Below, piece after piece: positions 8,507 through 16,572 of a stretch of DNA of 57,337 nucleotides. Location of the stretch: the NCBI GenBank assembly GCA_016220085.1, contig JACRIN010000005.1, forward strand, positions 1-57,337. The letters are read 5' to 3'. Numbering within the stretch: the stretch's first letter is position 1; each line of letters starts with the position of its first letter. Source of the stretch: Planctomycetota bacterium. Its GTDB lineage: Bacteria; Planctomycetota; UBA1135; GCA-002686595. The translations under genes were made by a program, and so were the position numbers. Below the pieces are notes generated by a model that was not told the origin of the DNA, searched no databases, and saw only the letters and a list, made by a program, of their open reading frames with translations.

Positions 8507-9906
8507 GCACCCGCACCCTCGCGCTCGCCGCGTTGCTCTGCGCCGCCTGCTCGTCCGACGACGCGCCGGTCGCGACGCCGACCCGGCAACCCTCGATCCT
8601 CTTCGTGTCGATCGACTCGCTGCGCGCGGACCACGTGCGCTGCTACGGCTATCCGAAGGAGACCAGTCCGACGCTCGACGCGCTCGCGGCGAGCGGTGTG
8701 CGCTTCCAGACCGCGGTCTCGACGACGTCGTGGACGCTGCCGTCGCACGCCGCGATGTTCACCGGGCTCTACGATTCCGCGCACGGCGTCGTCGACAACG
8801 GGCTCGCGCTCGCGGAGAACCACGTCACGCTCGCGGAGTCGCTCAAGGACGCGGGCTACCAGACCGCGGGCTTCTTCGGCGGTCCGTACCTGCACCCGAT
8901 CTACGGATTGAGCCAGGGCTTCGACGTCTACGAGAGCTGCATGACGACGATCCCGGCCGACATCGACGCGATGGAACTGCGCCGCGAGGTCACCAAGGCC
9001 GTCAGTCCGTCGCACGCCGACATCACGAGCCCACGCACGCTCGAACGCGTGACGCACTGGGCCGAAAGAGCCGACGCGCGCCCGTTCTTCGCGTTCGTGC
9101 ACCTCTGGGACGTGCACTACGACTACATCCCGCCGAAGGAATACGTCGAGCGCTTCGATCCCGACTACACCGGCTCGCTCGACGCGCGCGACTACATGGG
9201 CAACCCGGCGATCCGTCCGGACATGCCGGCGCGCGATCTCGAGCATCTGCTCGCGCTCTACGACGGCGAGATCCGCTTCACCGACGAGCACCTCGGCAAG
9301 ATCATCGAGGTCTTGCGCAAGAAGGCCGGCGGCGACGAGAACCTGTTGATCGTCGTCACCGCCGATCACGGTGAGGAGTTCTTCGAGCACGCGCAGCGCG
9401 GCCACGCGATGACGCTGTTCGAGGAAGTCGTGCGCGTGCCGCTGATCGTCAGCTGGCCCGGCCACGTCGCGAACGGTCGCGTCGTCGACGAGCTCGTGCG
9501 CACGATCGACGTCTTCCCGACGCTCGCGGCCGCGGCGGGAGCGAGGGCGCCGAGCTACGTGCAAGGCCGCGATCTGCTCGCCGCGCTGGCGCAGCCGGGC
9601 GCGATTCCGACCGAGCCCGCGTTGCTCGAGCTCTGGATGGCGACCTACGACTTCCGCGCGCTGCGCACCGAGACGATCAAGGTCCACTCCAGCGAGACGA
9701 AAGGCGACCTCGGCGGCTTCCGGCTCGACAAGGACGCGCGCGAGCTCGATCCATTGAAGGCGGACTTCCCGAACATCAAGAAGGCGCTGCTGCGCCTGCA
9801 CGAGCTCGCCGGTCAATCGACGGAGCTGCGAACCAAGATCGGCGACCCGACCGAAGCGATCGTCCAACCGTGGCTGCAGGAACGGCTCGAGCAGCTCGGC
9901 TACTGA
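8503..9906 (+). CDS. Sulfatase-fold (alkaline phosphatase superfamily) lipoprotein 2, tandem paralogue
   Basis: It has 467 residues and is clearly a duplicate of the preceding gene: long identical blocks occur around SWTLPSHAAMFTG, GYQTAGFFGGPYLHP, RPFFAFVHLWDVHYDYIP, DLxHxLALYDxEIRFTD and TADHGEEFFEH. The lipobox is LCAAC (Cys16). Thr78 occupies the nucleophile position and His82 replaces the Arg of the classical sulfatase signature. Its ATG overlaps the stop of paralogue 1 (ATGA), so translation is probably coupled. The two copies differ most after the active-site core (residues about 150-175 and 380-420), suggesting different substrates or partners. It acts in the periplasm or at a membrane surface; the substrate is unknown. 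Confidence 0.85.
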   Translation: MSTRTLALAALLCAACSSDDAPVATPTRQPSILFVSIDSLRADHVRCYGYPKETSPTLDALAASGVRFQTAVSTTSWTLPSHAAMFTGLYDSAHGVVDNGLALAENHVTLAESLKDAGYQTAGFFGGPYLHPIYGLSQGFDVYESCMTTIPADIDAMELRREVTKAVSPSHADITSPRTLERVTHWAERADARPFFAFVHLWDVHYDYIPPKEYVERFDPDYTGSLDARDYMGNPAIRPDMPARDLEHLLALYDGEIRFTDEHLGKIIEVLRKKAGGDENLLIVVTADHGEEFFEHAQRGHAMTLFEEVVRVPLIVSWPGHVANGRVVDELVRTIDVFPTLAAAAGARAPSYVQGRDLLAALAQPGAIPTEPALLELWMATYDFRALRTETIKVHSSETKGDLGGFRLDKDARELDPLKADFPNIKKALLRLHELAGQSTELRTKIGDPTEAIVQPWLQERLEQLGY

Positions 9907-11690
9907 GCGCGCACGGCGCGGCTCTCGCGGTCGCGTTCGTCGCGCTCGCGGCGTGGACGTGGGGCACGTGGCCGGACGTGCTCGTCGACTTCGGTCGCGA
10001 GTGCTACGCGCCGTGGCGGCTCGCGGAGGGCGACGTGCTGTACCGCGACCTCGCGTGGTTCAACGGACCGCTGTCGCCGTACGTCAACGCGCTCGCGTTC
10101 GAGCTCGGCGGCGCGAGCTTGCGCACGCTGTTCGTCGCGAACCTCGCGGTGCTCGCCGGCGTCGTCGCGGTGGTTTGGGGTGTGCGCGCGCGCGCGAGCA
10201 CGCCGCTCGCGGCGACCGCGGCGTGCCTGGTCGTGCTCGCGCTCTGCGGCTTCGGCCAACTGGTCGGCATCGGCAACTACAACTTCATCGCGCCGTACTC
10301 GCACGAGACGACGCACGGGCTGCTGCTCGGGCTCGCGGCGCTCGCGTGCTTCGAGCGTGGCGCCGCGCGCGGCGCGGAGCGCGTCGCAGGGCGCCCTGAT
10401 GAACGCGGCGCTGAGCGCGCTGGGGAGCGCACGGAGCGCATCGCATGGCTACTCGGCGGGCTGTGCGTCGGGCTCGCGTGGCTGACGAAGCCCGAGCTCG
10501 CGCTCGCGGTGACCGCCGCGGCCGCGGTCCGGCTCGCGCTCGCGCGCGACCGCGCGACGACCGCGTGGGTCGCGGCCGCCGCGTTCGCGCCGACCTTGCT
10601 CGCGACCGCGCTGCTCGCCCCCGCGCTCGGCGCGGCCGAAGCGTGGCGCGGCGCGACGTCCGCCTGGCGCGGCCTCGCGGCGAGCGACGCCGCCGGGCTC
10701 GACTTCTACACCGTCGGCATGGGCCTCGACGCGCCGCTCGCGAACCTCGGACGGCTCGCCGCGAGCGCCGCCGCGTGGCTCGGCGTCGTCGTCGCGCTCG
10801 GCGTCGCGAGTTTCGCGCTGCGTTCGACGCCGCTCGCGCGCCGTGCGGGCCCGTGGAGCGTCGCCGCGGCGGCCGCGCTCGGCGCGTGGCTGTTGCGCGA
10901 GCACGTGCACTGGCTCGCGATCGCGCGGCCGCTGCCGCTGGTCGCGTTGCTCGTCCTCGCGACCGGTTGGGCGGCGCGGCGCGCGCCCGAGCGTCGCGCG
11001 GGCGCGGCGACCCGGCTCGCGTTCGCGACGTTCGCGCTCGTCTTGCTGCTCAAGATGAGCCTGAACGCGCGCGTGCAGCACTACGGCTTCGTGCTCGCGG
11101 CTCCGAGCGTCGCGCTCGCGGTCGTCGTCGCGGTCGGCGACCTGCCGACGTGGGTCGAACGACTGCGCGGTTCGGCGTCGCTCGCCCGCGCGCTCGCGCT
11201 CGCCGGTTGCGCGCTGGTCGCGGCGGCGCACCTCGAACTCTCCGACGCGAGGCTCGCGAAGAAGACGGTGATCGTCGGCGAGGGCGCCGACCGTTTCCGC
11301 GCCGACGTGCGCGGCGAGTACCTGAACCAGGCGCTCGCCGTGCTCGCGCGCGAGCCCGCCGATGCGACGCTCGCCGTCTTCCCCGAAGGCGTGATCGCGA
11401 ACTTTCTTCTGCGTCGGCGCAATCCGACGCCGTTCGTCAACTTCATGCCGCCGGAGCTCGTGCTCTTCGGCGAAGCGCGGATCGTCCAGGCGTTCCGCGA
11501 CGCGCCGCCGGACCGCGTCCTGCTGGTCCACAAGGACACCAGCGAGTACGGATTCCCGCTGTTCGGCGCCGACTACGGCCGCGAGCTCGCCGCGTGGCTC
11601 GTCGCGACCTACCGGCCGCTCGGCCCGCCGTTCGGCGATCCGCCGCTGACGCCGGGCGCGCGTTTCGGCGTGCAGGTGCTCGGGCGCTGA
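9870..11690 (+). CDS. Polytopic membrane protein, GT-C/family 39-like transferase
   Basis: It has up to 606 residues and about ten to twelve membrane segments. After the first helix comes the loop WPDVLVDFGRECYAPWRL then DVLYRDLAWFNGPLSPYVNA. The acidic DFGRE motif and the YRD-NGPLSP pattern are typical of a bacterial family-39-like group that uses lipid-linked sugars. The long frame begins at a GTG that overlaps the upstream lipoprotein gene by 37 bases; the true start may be nearer 9903, so the first 12 residues are uncertain. The C-terminal extracytoplasmic tail (about 120 residues) contains FPEGVIANFLLRRRNPTPF. Overlap places it in the lipoprotein operon. Confidence 0.72.
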   Translation: MAAGTARAARLLSAHGAALAVAFVALAAWTWGTWPDVLVDFGRECYAPWRLAEGDVLYRDLAWFNGPLSPYVNALAFELGGASLRTLFVANLAVLAGVVAVVWGVRARASTPLAATAACLVVLALCGFGQLVGIGNYNFIAPYSHETTHGLLLGLAALACFERGAARGAERVAGRPDERGAERAGERTERIAWLLGGLCVGLAWLTKPELALAVTAAAAVRLALARDRATTAWVAAAAFAPTLLATALLAPALGAAEAWRGATSAWRGLAASDAAGLDFYTVGMGLDAPLANLGRLAASAAAWLGVVVALGVASFALRSTPLARRAGPWSVAAAAALGAWLLREHVHWLAIARPLPLVALLVLATGWAARRAPERRAGAATRLAFATFALVLLLKMSLNARVQHYGFVLAAPSVALAVVVAVGDLPTWVERLRGSASLARALALAGCALVAAAHLELSDARLAKKTVIVGEGADRFRADVRGEYLNQALAVLAREPADATLAVFPEGVIANFLLRRRNPTPFVNFMPPELVLFGEARIVQAFRDAPPDRVLLVHKDTSEYGFPLFGADYGRELAAWLVATYRPLGPPFGDPPLTPGARFGVQVLGR

Positions 11691-11764
11691 GCGCGCACCG
11701 CCCCATCGCTTCGTCCGATCCCGTCGCAGCGGGTGCACCGCCCGAACGCGCCGCCGCGGTTACG

Positions 11765-12991
11765 ATGAAGCTCTCCGAGGACAGCATCGTGGTGTTGCGC
11801 AAAACGGCTTGGACGCGCAGCGCGCGGGCGACGATCGATCGCGCGCGCTGGTGGGCGGAGAAGCACGGCAACCGACGCGTCGCGGCGCGCCACGTCCTGA
11901 TCGCGCTCGCCGAGACCCAGGATCCGCGCACCGTGCGCGTCACCGCGGAGGTCGCGAGCCTCGCGCGGCTCGAGTTCGCCCTCGCGAACCTGCGCGGCAG
12001 CGCCGATGAAGACGGCGGCTCGGTCTCCGGCATCCGCGACGTCGCGTTGACGCCGTCGGGCCGAGCGTTGCTCGAACGCGCGGTCGACGCGGGCTCGCGC
12101 ACGCGCGGCGCGGCGGTCCAGCCCGAGCATCTCTGGCTCGCGCTCGCGAGCACCGACGACGTCGAGCTGCGCAAGCTGCTCGCGCTCGCGTCGAGCAGCG
12201 TCGCGGCGCTGCACGCGACCTTGCGAACGCTGGTTTCGCCGCCGAGCGAGCCGCTGCACGCGCCATCCGATCCGCCGCCCGATGCGCGGAACGAAGTGCC
12301 TTCGCACGCGCCAAGGGCAGCGCGGCCGATCGAGCTCCCGGCGCCGCCCGTTCCGATCGTCTCGATCGAGCCGGAGCACCGCGAGCACGGCAACCTGTTC
12401 TGCGCGCCCGGCGTGCGGCGCGCGAAGCTCGAAGGCGCGCGCTTGACCGACGAGGAGCTCCTGCGCGCCGCGACGATCGTCTTCCAGCGCTCCGGCGACG
12501 ACGGCGTCCGGGAGTTCGTCAGCACGCTCGACGTCGACGACCGCCTGCGGCTCGCGCGCGAGCTCAAGCGCCGCGCCGACGACGAGCTGCGTGCGTTCGA
12601 TCCGTCCGCGCGGGCCGCCAGGACCACCGGGGCCGCCGAACTTCGCGCCGACGCCGAGCACGCGAACGGCAACGGCGACGCCGAGCCCGAGCAGCCGCGC
12701 CCCGCGCCGCTCGATCTTGCGCCGAGCGCGACGCGGCTCTCGCCGAGCACGCGTCCGCTCGCGGCGCCGCACCCGCTCGCGCCGGAGCCGACGCTCGAGC
12801 CGCCGCGCCCGCTCGCGCCGGTGCCCACGCTCGGGAGCACACCCGCCGTTCTCGACGCAGAGCCCGGGCTCGAGTCGCGCGTCGCGCCGTCACCCACCGA
12901 GCCGACGACGGCGCGCCGTCCGGCCGCGCGGTCGCTTTGGGACCGACTGACCGGCACGCTGTTCCCCGAGCGCGAACCCGGCGAGCGCTGA
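11765..12991 (+). CDS. ClpN (R-domain)-only protein with proline-rich tail
   Basis: It has 408 residues. Residues about 12-155 form two Clp N-terminal repeats: ARATIDRARWWAEKHGNRRVAARHVLIALAE and, later, LTPSGRALLERAVDAGSRTR followed by VQPEHLWLALAS. In ClpA/B/C this domain binds substrates or adaptors. No Walker motif or AAA+ domain follows. A Pro-rich linker leads to a small helical segment (LTDEELLRAATIVFQRSGDDGVREF), then a long Pro/Ala-rich disordered tail. A final amphipathic stretch reads RSLWDRLTGTLFPERE. It may be an adaptor, or a decoy that binds Clp substrates. It lies 74 bases after the transferase gene. Confidence 0.7.
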   Translation: MKLSEDSIVVLRKTAWTRSARATIDRARWWAEKHGNRRVAARHVLIALAETQDPRTVRVTAEVASLARLEFALANLRGSADEDGGSVSGIRDVALTPSGRALLERAVDAGSRTRGAAVQPEHLWLALASTDDVELRKLLALASSSVAALHATLRTLVSPPSEPLHAPSDPPPDARNEVPSHAPRAARPIELPAPPVPIVSIEPEHREHGNLFCAPGVRRAKLEGARLTDEELLRAATIVFQRSGDDGVREFVSTLDVDDRLRLARELKRRADDELRAFDPSARAARTTGAAELRADAEHANGNGDAEPEQPRPAPLDLAPSATRLSPSTRPLAAPHPLAPEPTLEPPRPLAPVPTLGSTPAVLDAEPGLESRVAPSPTEPTTARRPAARSLWDRLTGTLFPEREPGER

Positions 12992-13019
12992 CCGCGGCTC
13001 GGTCCGCCGCGGCGCAGGC

Positions 13020-13583
13020 CTACGCGCTCCGACGCGCGAAGAGCCCCGCGCGACCGTCGGCTTCGCGGGTCGCCAGCGTCTCGAACCCCGGCAGCCCGGC
13101 GGCGAGCTCGCCGCGCGCGAGGCAATAGCGCTCCGACGGCTGGTCGCCCGGCCGATCGACCGTGAACGTCGCGAACACGAGGTGCCCGCCGGGCGCGACG
13201 AGCTTCTGGAAGTCCGCGAACAGCGCGCGTTCGAGGAAATCGACCGCGATGACGAGCTGGAACGGCTTGCGACGGAAGTCGAGCGGCGCGCCGGTCGCGA
13301 GGTCGAGCTCGCGCGTCGCGAGCAAGAGTCCCTTCGCCGTCGCGCGCTTGCGCAGGAGCTCGAGCGCGACCGGGCTGACGTCCCACGCTTCGACCAAGTA
13401 GCCGCGCCGCGCGAGGTCGAGCGCGTGGCGTCCCGCGCCGCAGGCGAGGTCGAGCGCGCTCGCGCCGTGCGGATCGGGGAAGCGCGCGAGCGAGCGCAAC
13501 ACGAAATCGTCCGGCGGTTCCGGGCTTCGGTTCCACGCCGCCTCGTGCTTGGCGTTCCAACGCTCGCGATCGCCCTCGGCCAC
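13020..13583 (-). CDS. Class I SAM-dependent methyltransferase
   Basis: It has 187 residues and one Rossmann-fold methyltransferase domain. Motif I is ALDLACGAGRHALDLARRG (about residues 43-61), the acidic end of beta-2 is in VEAWDVSP, and a beta-4 motif lies in FQLVIAVDFLERALF. The tail has the AFxV-like strand TLATREADGRAGLFARR. The layout resembles TehB/UbiE-type small-molecule methyltransferases, but the substrate cannot be read. The start is a GTG. Only 22 bases separate it from the divergent oligosaccharyltransferase gene, so the two promoters must overlap. Confidence 0.8.
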   Translation of the reverse strand: MAEGDRERWNAKHEAAWNRSPEPPDDFVLRSLARFPDPHGASALDLACGAGRHALDLARRGYLVEAWDVSPVALELLRKRATAKGLLLATRELDLATGAPLDFRRKPFQLVIAVDFLERALFADFQKLVAPGGHLVFATFTVDRPGDQPSERYCLARGELAAGLPGFETLATREADGRAGLFARRSA

Positions 13584-13605
13584 GCGTTGCTAGCATACCG
13601 GGCCG

Positions 13606-15921
13606 ATGTCGCCCGCGAAGCGCCGGATCGAGCTCCTCCTCGTGCTCGCGTTCGTCGCGGTGCTCGCGTTCGTCGTCCGCGACGTGCCCGGGCTCGCGCA
13701 TCCCTACGCGCCGCCGGAGACCGGCGACACGCGCTGGTTCTCGCGCGACGCCGACGGGCTCTACCACACGCGCCGCGTCGCTCGCGCGATCGAGGAAGGC
13801 TCGGTCGCCGAGCTCGATCCCTACCTCAACTATCCCGAGGGCGCGCGGATCCCGTGGCCGCCGTACTACGACGCGCTGCTCGCGAAGACGCTCGCGCCGT
13901 TCGCGCCGAGCGAGCCCGCGGCGAAGCGCGTCTTCCTCGAGCACGCGGTCGCCGGCGCGCCGCTCGCGTGGGCGCTCGCGCCGACGGTGCTGCTCGCGCT
14001 CGCCGCGTGGCTGGTCGCGGGCACCGGCGCGGCGCTGGTCGCCGGCGCGTACTACGCGCTGACCCGCGGCGCGATCAACTACCAAATCATCGGCAACGGC
14101 GACCATCACGCGGTGGTGACGTTCGCGTTCACCGGGATGTTGGTGCTGTTCATGCTCGCGGCGCGCGGCGACGGCTTGCGCCGCGGCGCACGCGCGGCGG
14201 TGCTCGGCGCGGCGGCGGGCGTGCTCGCGGGCTTCGCGGTCGGCGCGTGGGTCGCGAGCTTCGTGTTCGTGCTCTACGCGCAGCTCGCGCTCGGTTGGTG
14301 GATGCTGCGGCGCGCGCCGGAGAAGCTCGCGGGCGTCGGCCCGTTCGCGCTCGCGTTCCACGCGGCGGCGTTCGTGGTGCTCTTGCCGGCGGTGCTCGCG
14401 AGCCCGTGGCGCGCCGAGTTCCCGTGGATGGTGGTCAATCTCTCCAACTTCCACTTGGTCGAGCTCGCGCTCGGCGCGCTGATCTCCGCGCCGCTCTGCG
14501 CGTCGGCGTCGGGGCCGCTCGCGCTCGAGACGCGGGCCGCGCGGCTCTATCCGTGGCTCGTCGGAGTCGCGTTGGCGTCGGTCGGCGGCGCGATCGCGCT
14601 GCTCGACCTCGGCCCTGCGGCGGGCATCCGCGAGGGGTTCGACTGGGTTTCGCGCACCAACCAGTTCATGGACGTCGTCCAGGAGTCCGCGCCGCTCTAC
14701 GGCGAGCGCGCGGAGCCCGGCGTGCTCTTCTTCGCGCTCGGCTACGCGGCGCCGGTGGTGGTCCTCGCGTGGCTCGCGCTCGCGCTGCGCGCGTTCCGCG
14801 GCGGGCGCCACGAGCTCGCGCCTTGGGCGCTCGCGCTGCCGCCGATGGCGCTCCAAGCGCTGCAACAGCGCCGCTTCTCCGAGGCGTTCGCGGTGCCGCT
14901 CGCGTTCGCGCTCGCGCTCGGCGCGGCGTGGCTCGTAGCGGAGCTCGTCGAGCGACGCCCGCGGCTCGCGCGCGTGCCGCGCTTCGCGTGGGCGCTTTTC
15001 GCGCTCGGGTTGGTCGGCGCCGCGCAGACGAAAGCGATCGCCGCGTACCTCTCGCATTCCGATCGCTCGCGGAACTGGGCGGTCGGCACCGGCACCGATT
15101 ACTACCTCGCCGAGCGCGTGCTCTGCGAATGGCTGCGCGAGCGGACTTCGCCCGGTGATTGGTCGGTGCTCGCGCACTGGGACAAGGGCCATGCGCTCGA
15201 ATGGGCCGCCGATCGGCCGACGGTCGCGACCAACTTCGGGAGCTACGTCGGGGAAGGCAGCTATCGCGATCCGCCGCGCTTCTTCCTCTGCGAGGATCCC
15301 GCGCTCGCCGAGGCGATCCTCGAGCGCCGCCGAGCGCGCTACGTCATGGTCACCGCCGGACTCGCGTACAACGTCGCGACGTTGGTGCGCGCGACCGATC
15401 CGGCGACGCGCGGGCTCTATCTCGCGCCGACCTCGTCGGGCGAGCTGCCGACGGCGCGCTGGTTCGCGACGCTCGGCGCGCAATTGCTCGGCGACGGCGC
15501 GCCGCGCGACGGCAACTTCGCGACGATCGGCGACTCGATCGGCTACCTGCGCCTGGTGCACGCGTCGCCGTTTCGCGACCCGAGGCTCAACGATCCGCGC
15601 ACGCGTCGGCCGCTCTCGGCGGGCGCGATCTGGGAGCGCGTCGCCGGCGCGCGCATCGAAGTCGTCGGGGCGCCGGGCGAGGTGCTCGAAGTCGGCTTGA
15701 GCGTCGTCTACCCCGGCCGCGACGAGCCGCTCGCGTTCCGCGCGCGCGCTCCGGTCGGAGCGAACGGCGTCGCGACCGTGCGCGTGCCGTACGCGACCGA
15801 TCGGCCGAACGGCGAAGGCACGGCGACCGGCCGCCTCGCGTGGCGCGTCGGCGAGGCCCAGGGCGAGCTCGACGTGCCCGAGAGCGCGGTACTCGCGGGT
15901 TCGAGCTTGCGCGCGCGCTGA
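13606..15921 (+). CDS. STT3/AglB-like oligosaccharyltransferase (GT-C) with altered WWDYG motif
   Basis: It has 771 residues: an N-terminal half of about 12 membrane helices and a soluble periplasmic C-terminal half. The first outer loop has SRDADGLYHTRRV (DxD-like acids 48-50), followed by NYPEGARIPWPPYYD, a pattern characteristic of archaeal/bacterial STT3 proteins. A GNGDHHAV motif (164-170) matches the conserved DHH of these enzymes. Known members transfer glycan from a polyprenyl carrier to Asn of proteins. The WWDYG sequon-binding motif expected at the start of the soluble domain appears as HWDKG (524-528), so acceptor recognition may differ. It starts 22 bases from the divergent methyltransferase and 21 bases before a methyltransferase in the same direction. 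Confidence 0.82.
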   Translation: MSPAKRRIELLLVLAFVAVLAFVVRDVPGLAHPYAPPETGDTRWFSRDADGLYHTRRVARAIEEGSVAELDPYLNYPEGARIPWPPYYDALLAKTLAPFAPSEPAAKRVFLEHAVAGAPLAWALAPTVLLALAAWLVAGTGAALVAGAYYALTRGAINYQIIGNGDHHAVVTFAFTGMLVLFMLAARGDGLRRGARAAVLGAAAGVLAGFAVGAWVASFVFVLYAQLALGWWMLRRAPEKLAGVGPFALAFHAAAFVVLLPAVLASPWRAEFPWMVVNLSNFHLVELALGALISAPLCASASGPLALETRAARLYPWLVGVALASVGGAIALLDLGPAAGIREGFDWVSRTNQFMDVVQESAPLYGERAEPGVLFFALGYAAPVVVLAWLALALRAFRGGRHELAPWALALPPMALQALQQRRFSEAFAVPLAFALALGAAWLVAELVERRPRLARVPRFAWALFALGLVGAAQTKAIAAYLSHSDRSRNWAVGTGTDYYLAERVLCEWLRERTSPGDWSVLAHWDKGHALEWAADRPTVATNFGSYVGEGSYRDPPRFFLCEDPALAEAILERRRARYVMVTAGLAYNVATLVRATDPATRGLYLAPTSSGELPTARWFATLGAQLLGDGAPRDGNFATIGDSIGYLRLVHASPFRDPRLNDPRTRRPLSAGAIWERVAGARIEVVGAPGEVLEVGLSVVYPGRDEPLAFRARAPVGANGVATVRVPYATDRPNGEGTATGRLAWRVGEAQGELDVPESAVLAGSSLRAR

Positions 15922-15942
15922 CCGCGAGGCGGAATCGACGGC

Positions 15943-16572
15943 ATGCATCGGACGTCGAGCAGCGTGCGCGAGAAGTGGCAAGCGCCCGAGGTCGCTCGAC
16001 ACTACGCCGAGGCGCGCTTTCGGAGCCGCCGAGCCGAAGCGCGCGATCCGCGGCTGGTCGCGCAACTGCTCGAACACGCGGTGCCGTCGCCGGAGCGCGT
16101 GCTCGACGTGCCGTGCGGCACCGGGCGGCTCTTCCCGACGCTCGCGGCGCGCGGCGCGTCGATCGTCGGGCTCGACGCGTCGCGCGAGATGCTCGCGCAC
16201 ACCGATCGAGACCGACCCGTGGTCCAGGGCGACGCGCTCGCGCTGCCGTTCGCGGACGCGAGCTTCGACGCGGTCGTCTGCTGCCGACTCGCGCACCACC
16301 TGCACCGCGACGAGGACCTGTCGCGCCTGCTCGACGAGCTCGCGCGCGTCGCGCGACGCTGGGTGCTGCTGTCGTTCTGGGACGCCGGCGCGTTGCCGAC
16401 CTGGCGCAAGCGCGTCGGCCTGAAGCGCAACGAGGGAACGCGCGGACGGCTCGCGCGTTCACGGCGAGAGCTCGCGCACGCGCTCGACGCCGCGGGCCTC
16501 GAGCCGCGCGAGTACCGCACCAGCCTGCGCTTCGTCTCGCAACAGACGTTCGTGCTCGCCGAGAAGCGATGA
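15943..16572 (+). CDS. Class I SAM-dependent methyltransferase (UbiE-like)
   Basis: It has 209 residues. Motif I is VLDVPCGTGRLFPTLAARG (about 48-66), motif II has GLDAS, and the post-motif region LPFADASFDAVVCCRLAHHL is typical of Methyltransf_11 proteins acting on small molecules or lipids. It lies 21 bases after the oligosaccharyltransferase gene and its stop overlaps the next start as ATGA. Coupling to the kinase-like gene suggests modification of the same glycolipid or surface polymer, which is inference. Confidence 0.82.
   Translation: MHRTSSSVREKWQAPEVARHYAEARFRSRRAEARDPRLVAQLLEHAVPSPERVLDVPCGTGRLFPTLAARGASIVGLDASREMLAHTDRDRPVVQGDALALPFADASFDAVVCCRLAHHLHRDEDLSRLLDELARVARRWVLLSFWDAGALPTWRKRVGLKRNEGTRGRLARSRRELAHALDAAGLEPREYRTSLRFVSQQTFVLAEKR

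Noticed and set aside
11443..16305. A 1620-codon minus-strand open frame
   Set aside because: It is antisense to several well-supported plus-strand genes. Long open frames are expected by chance at this GC content.
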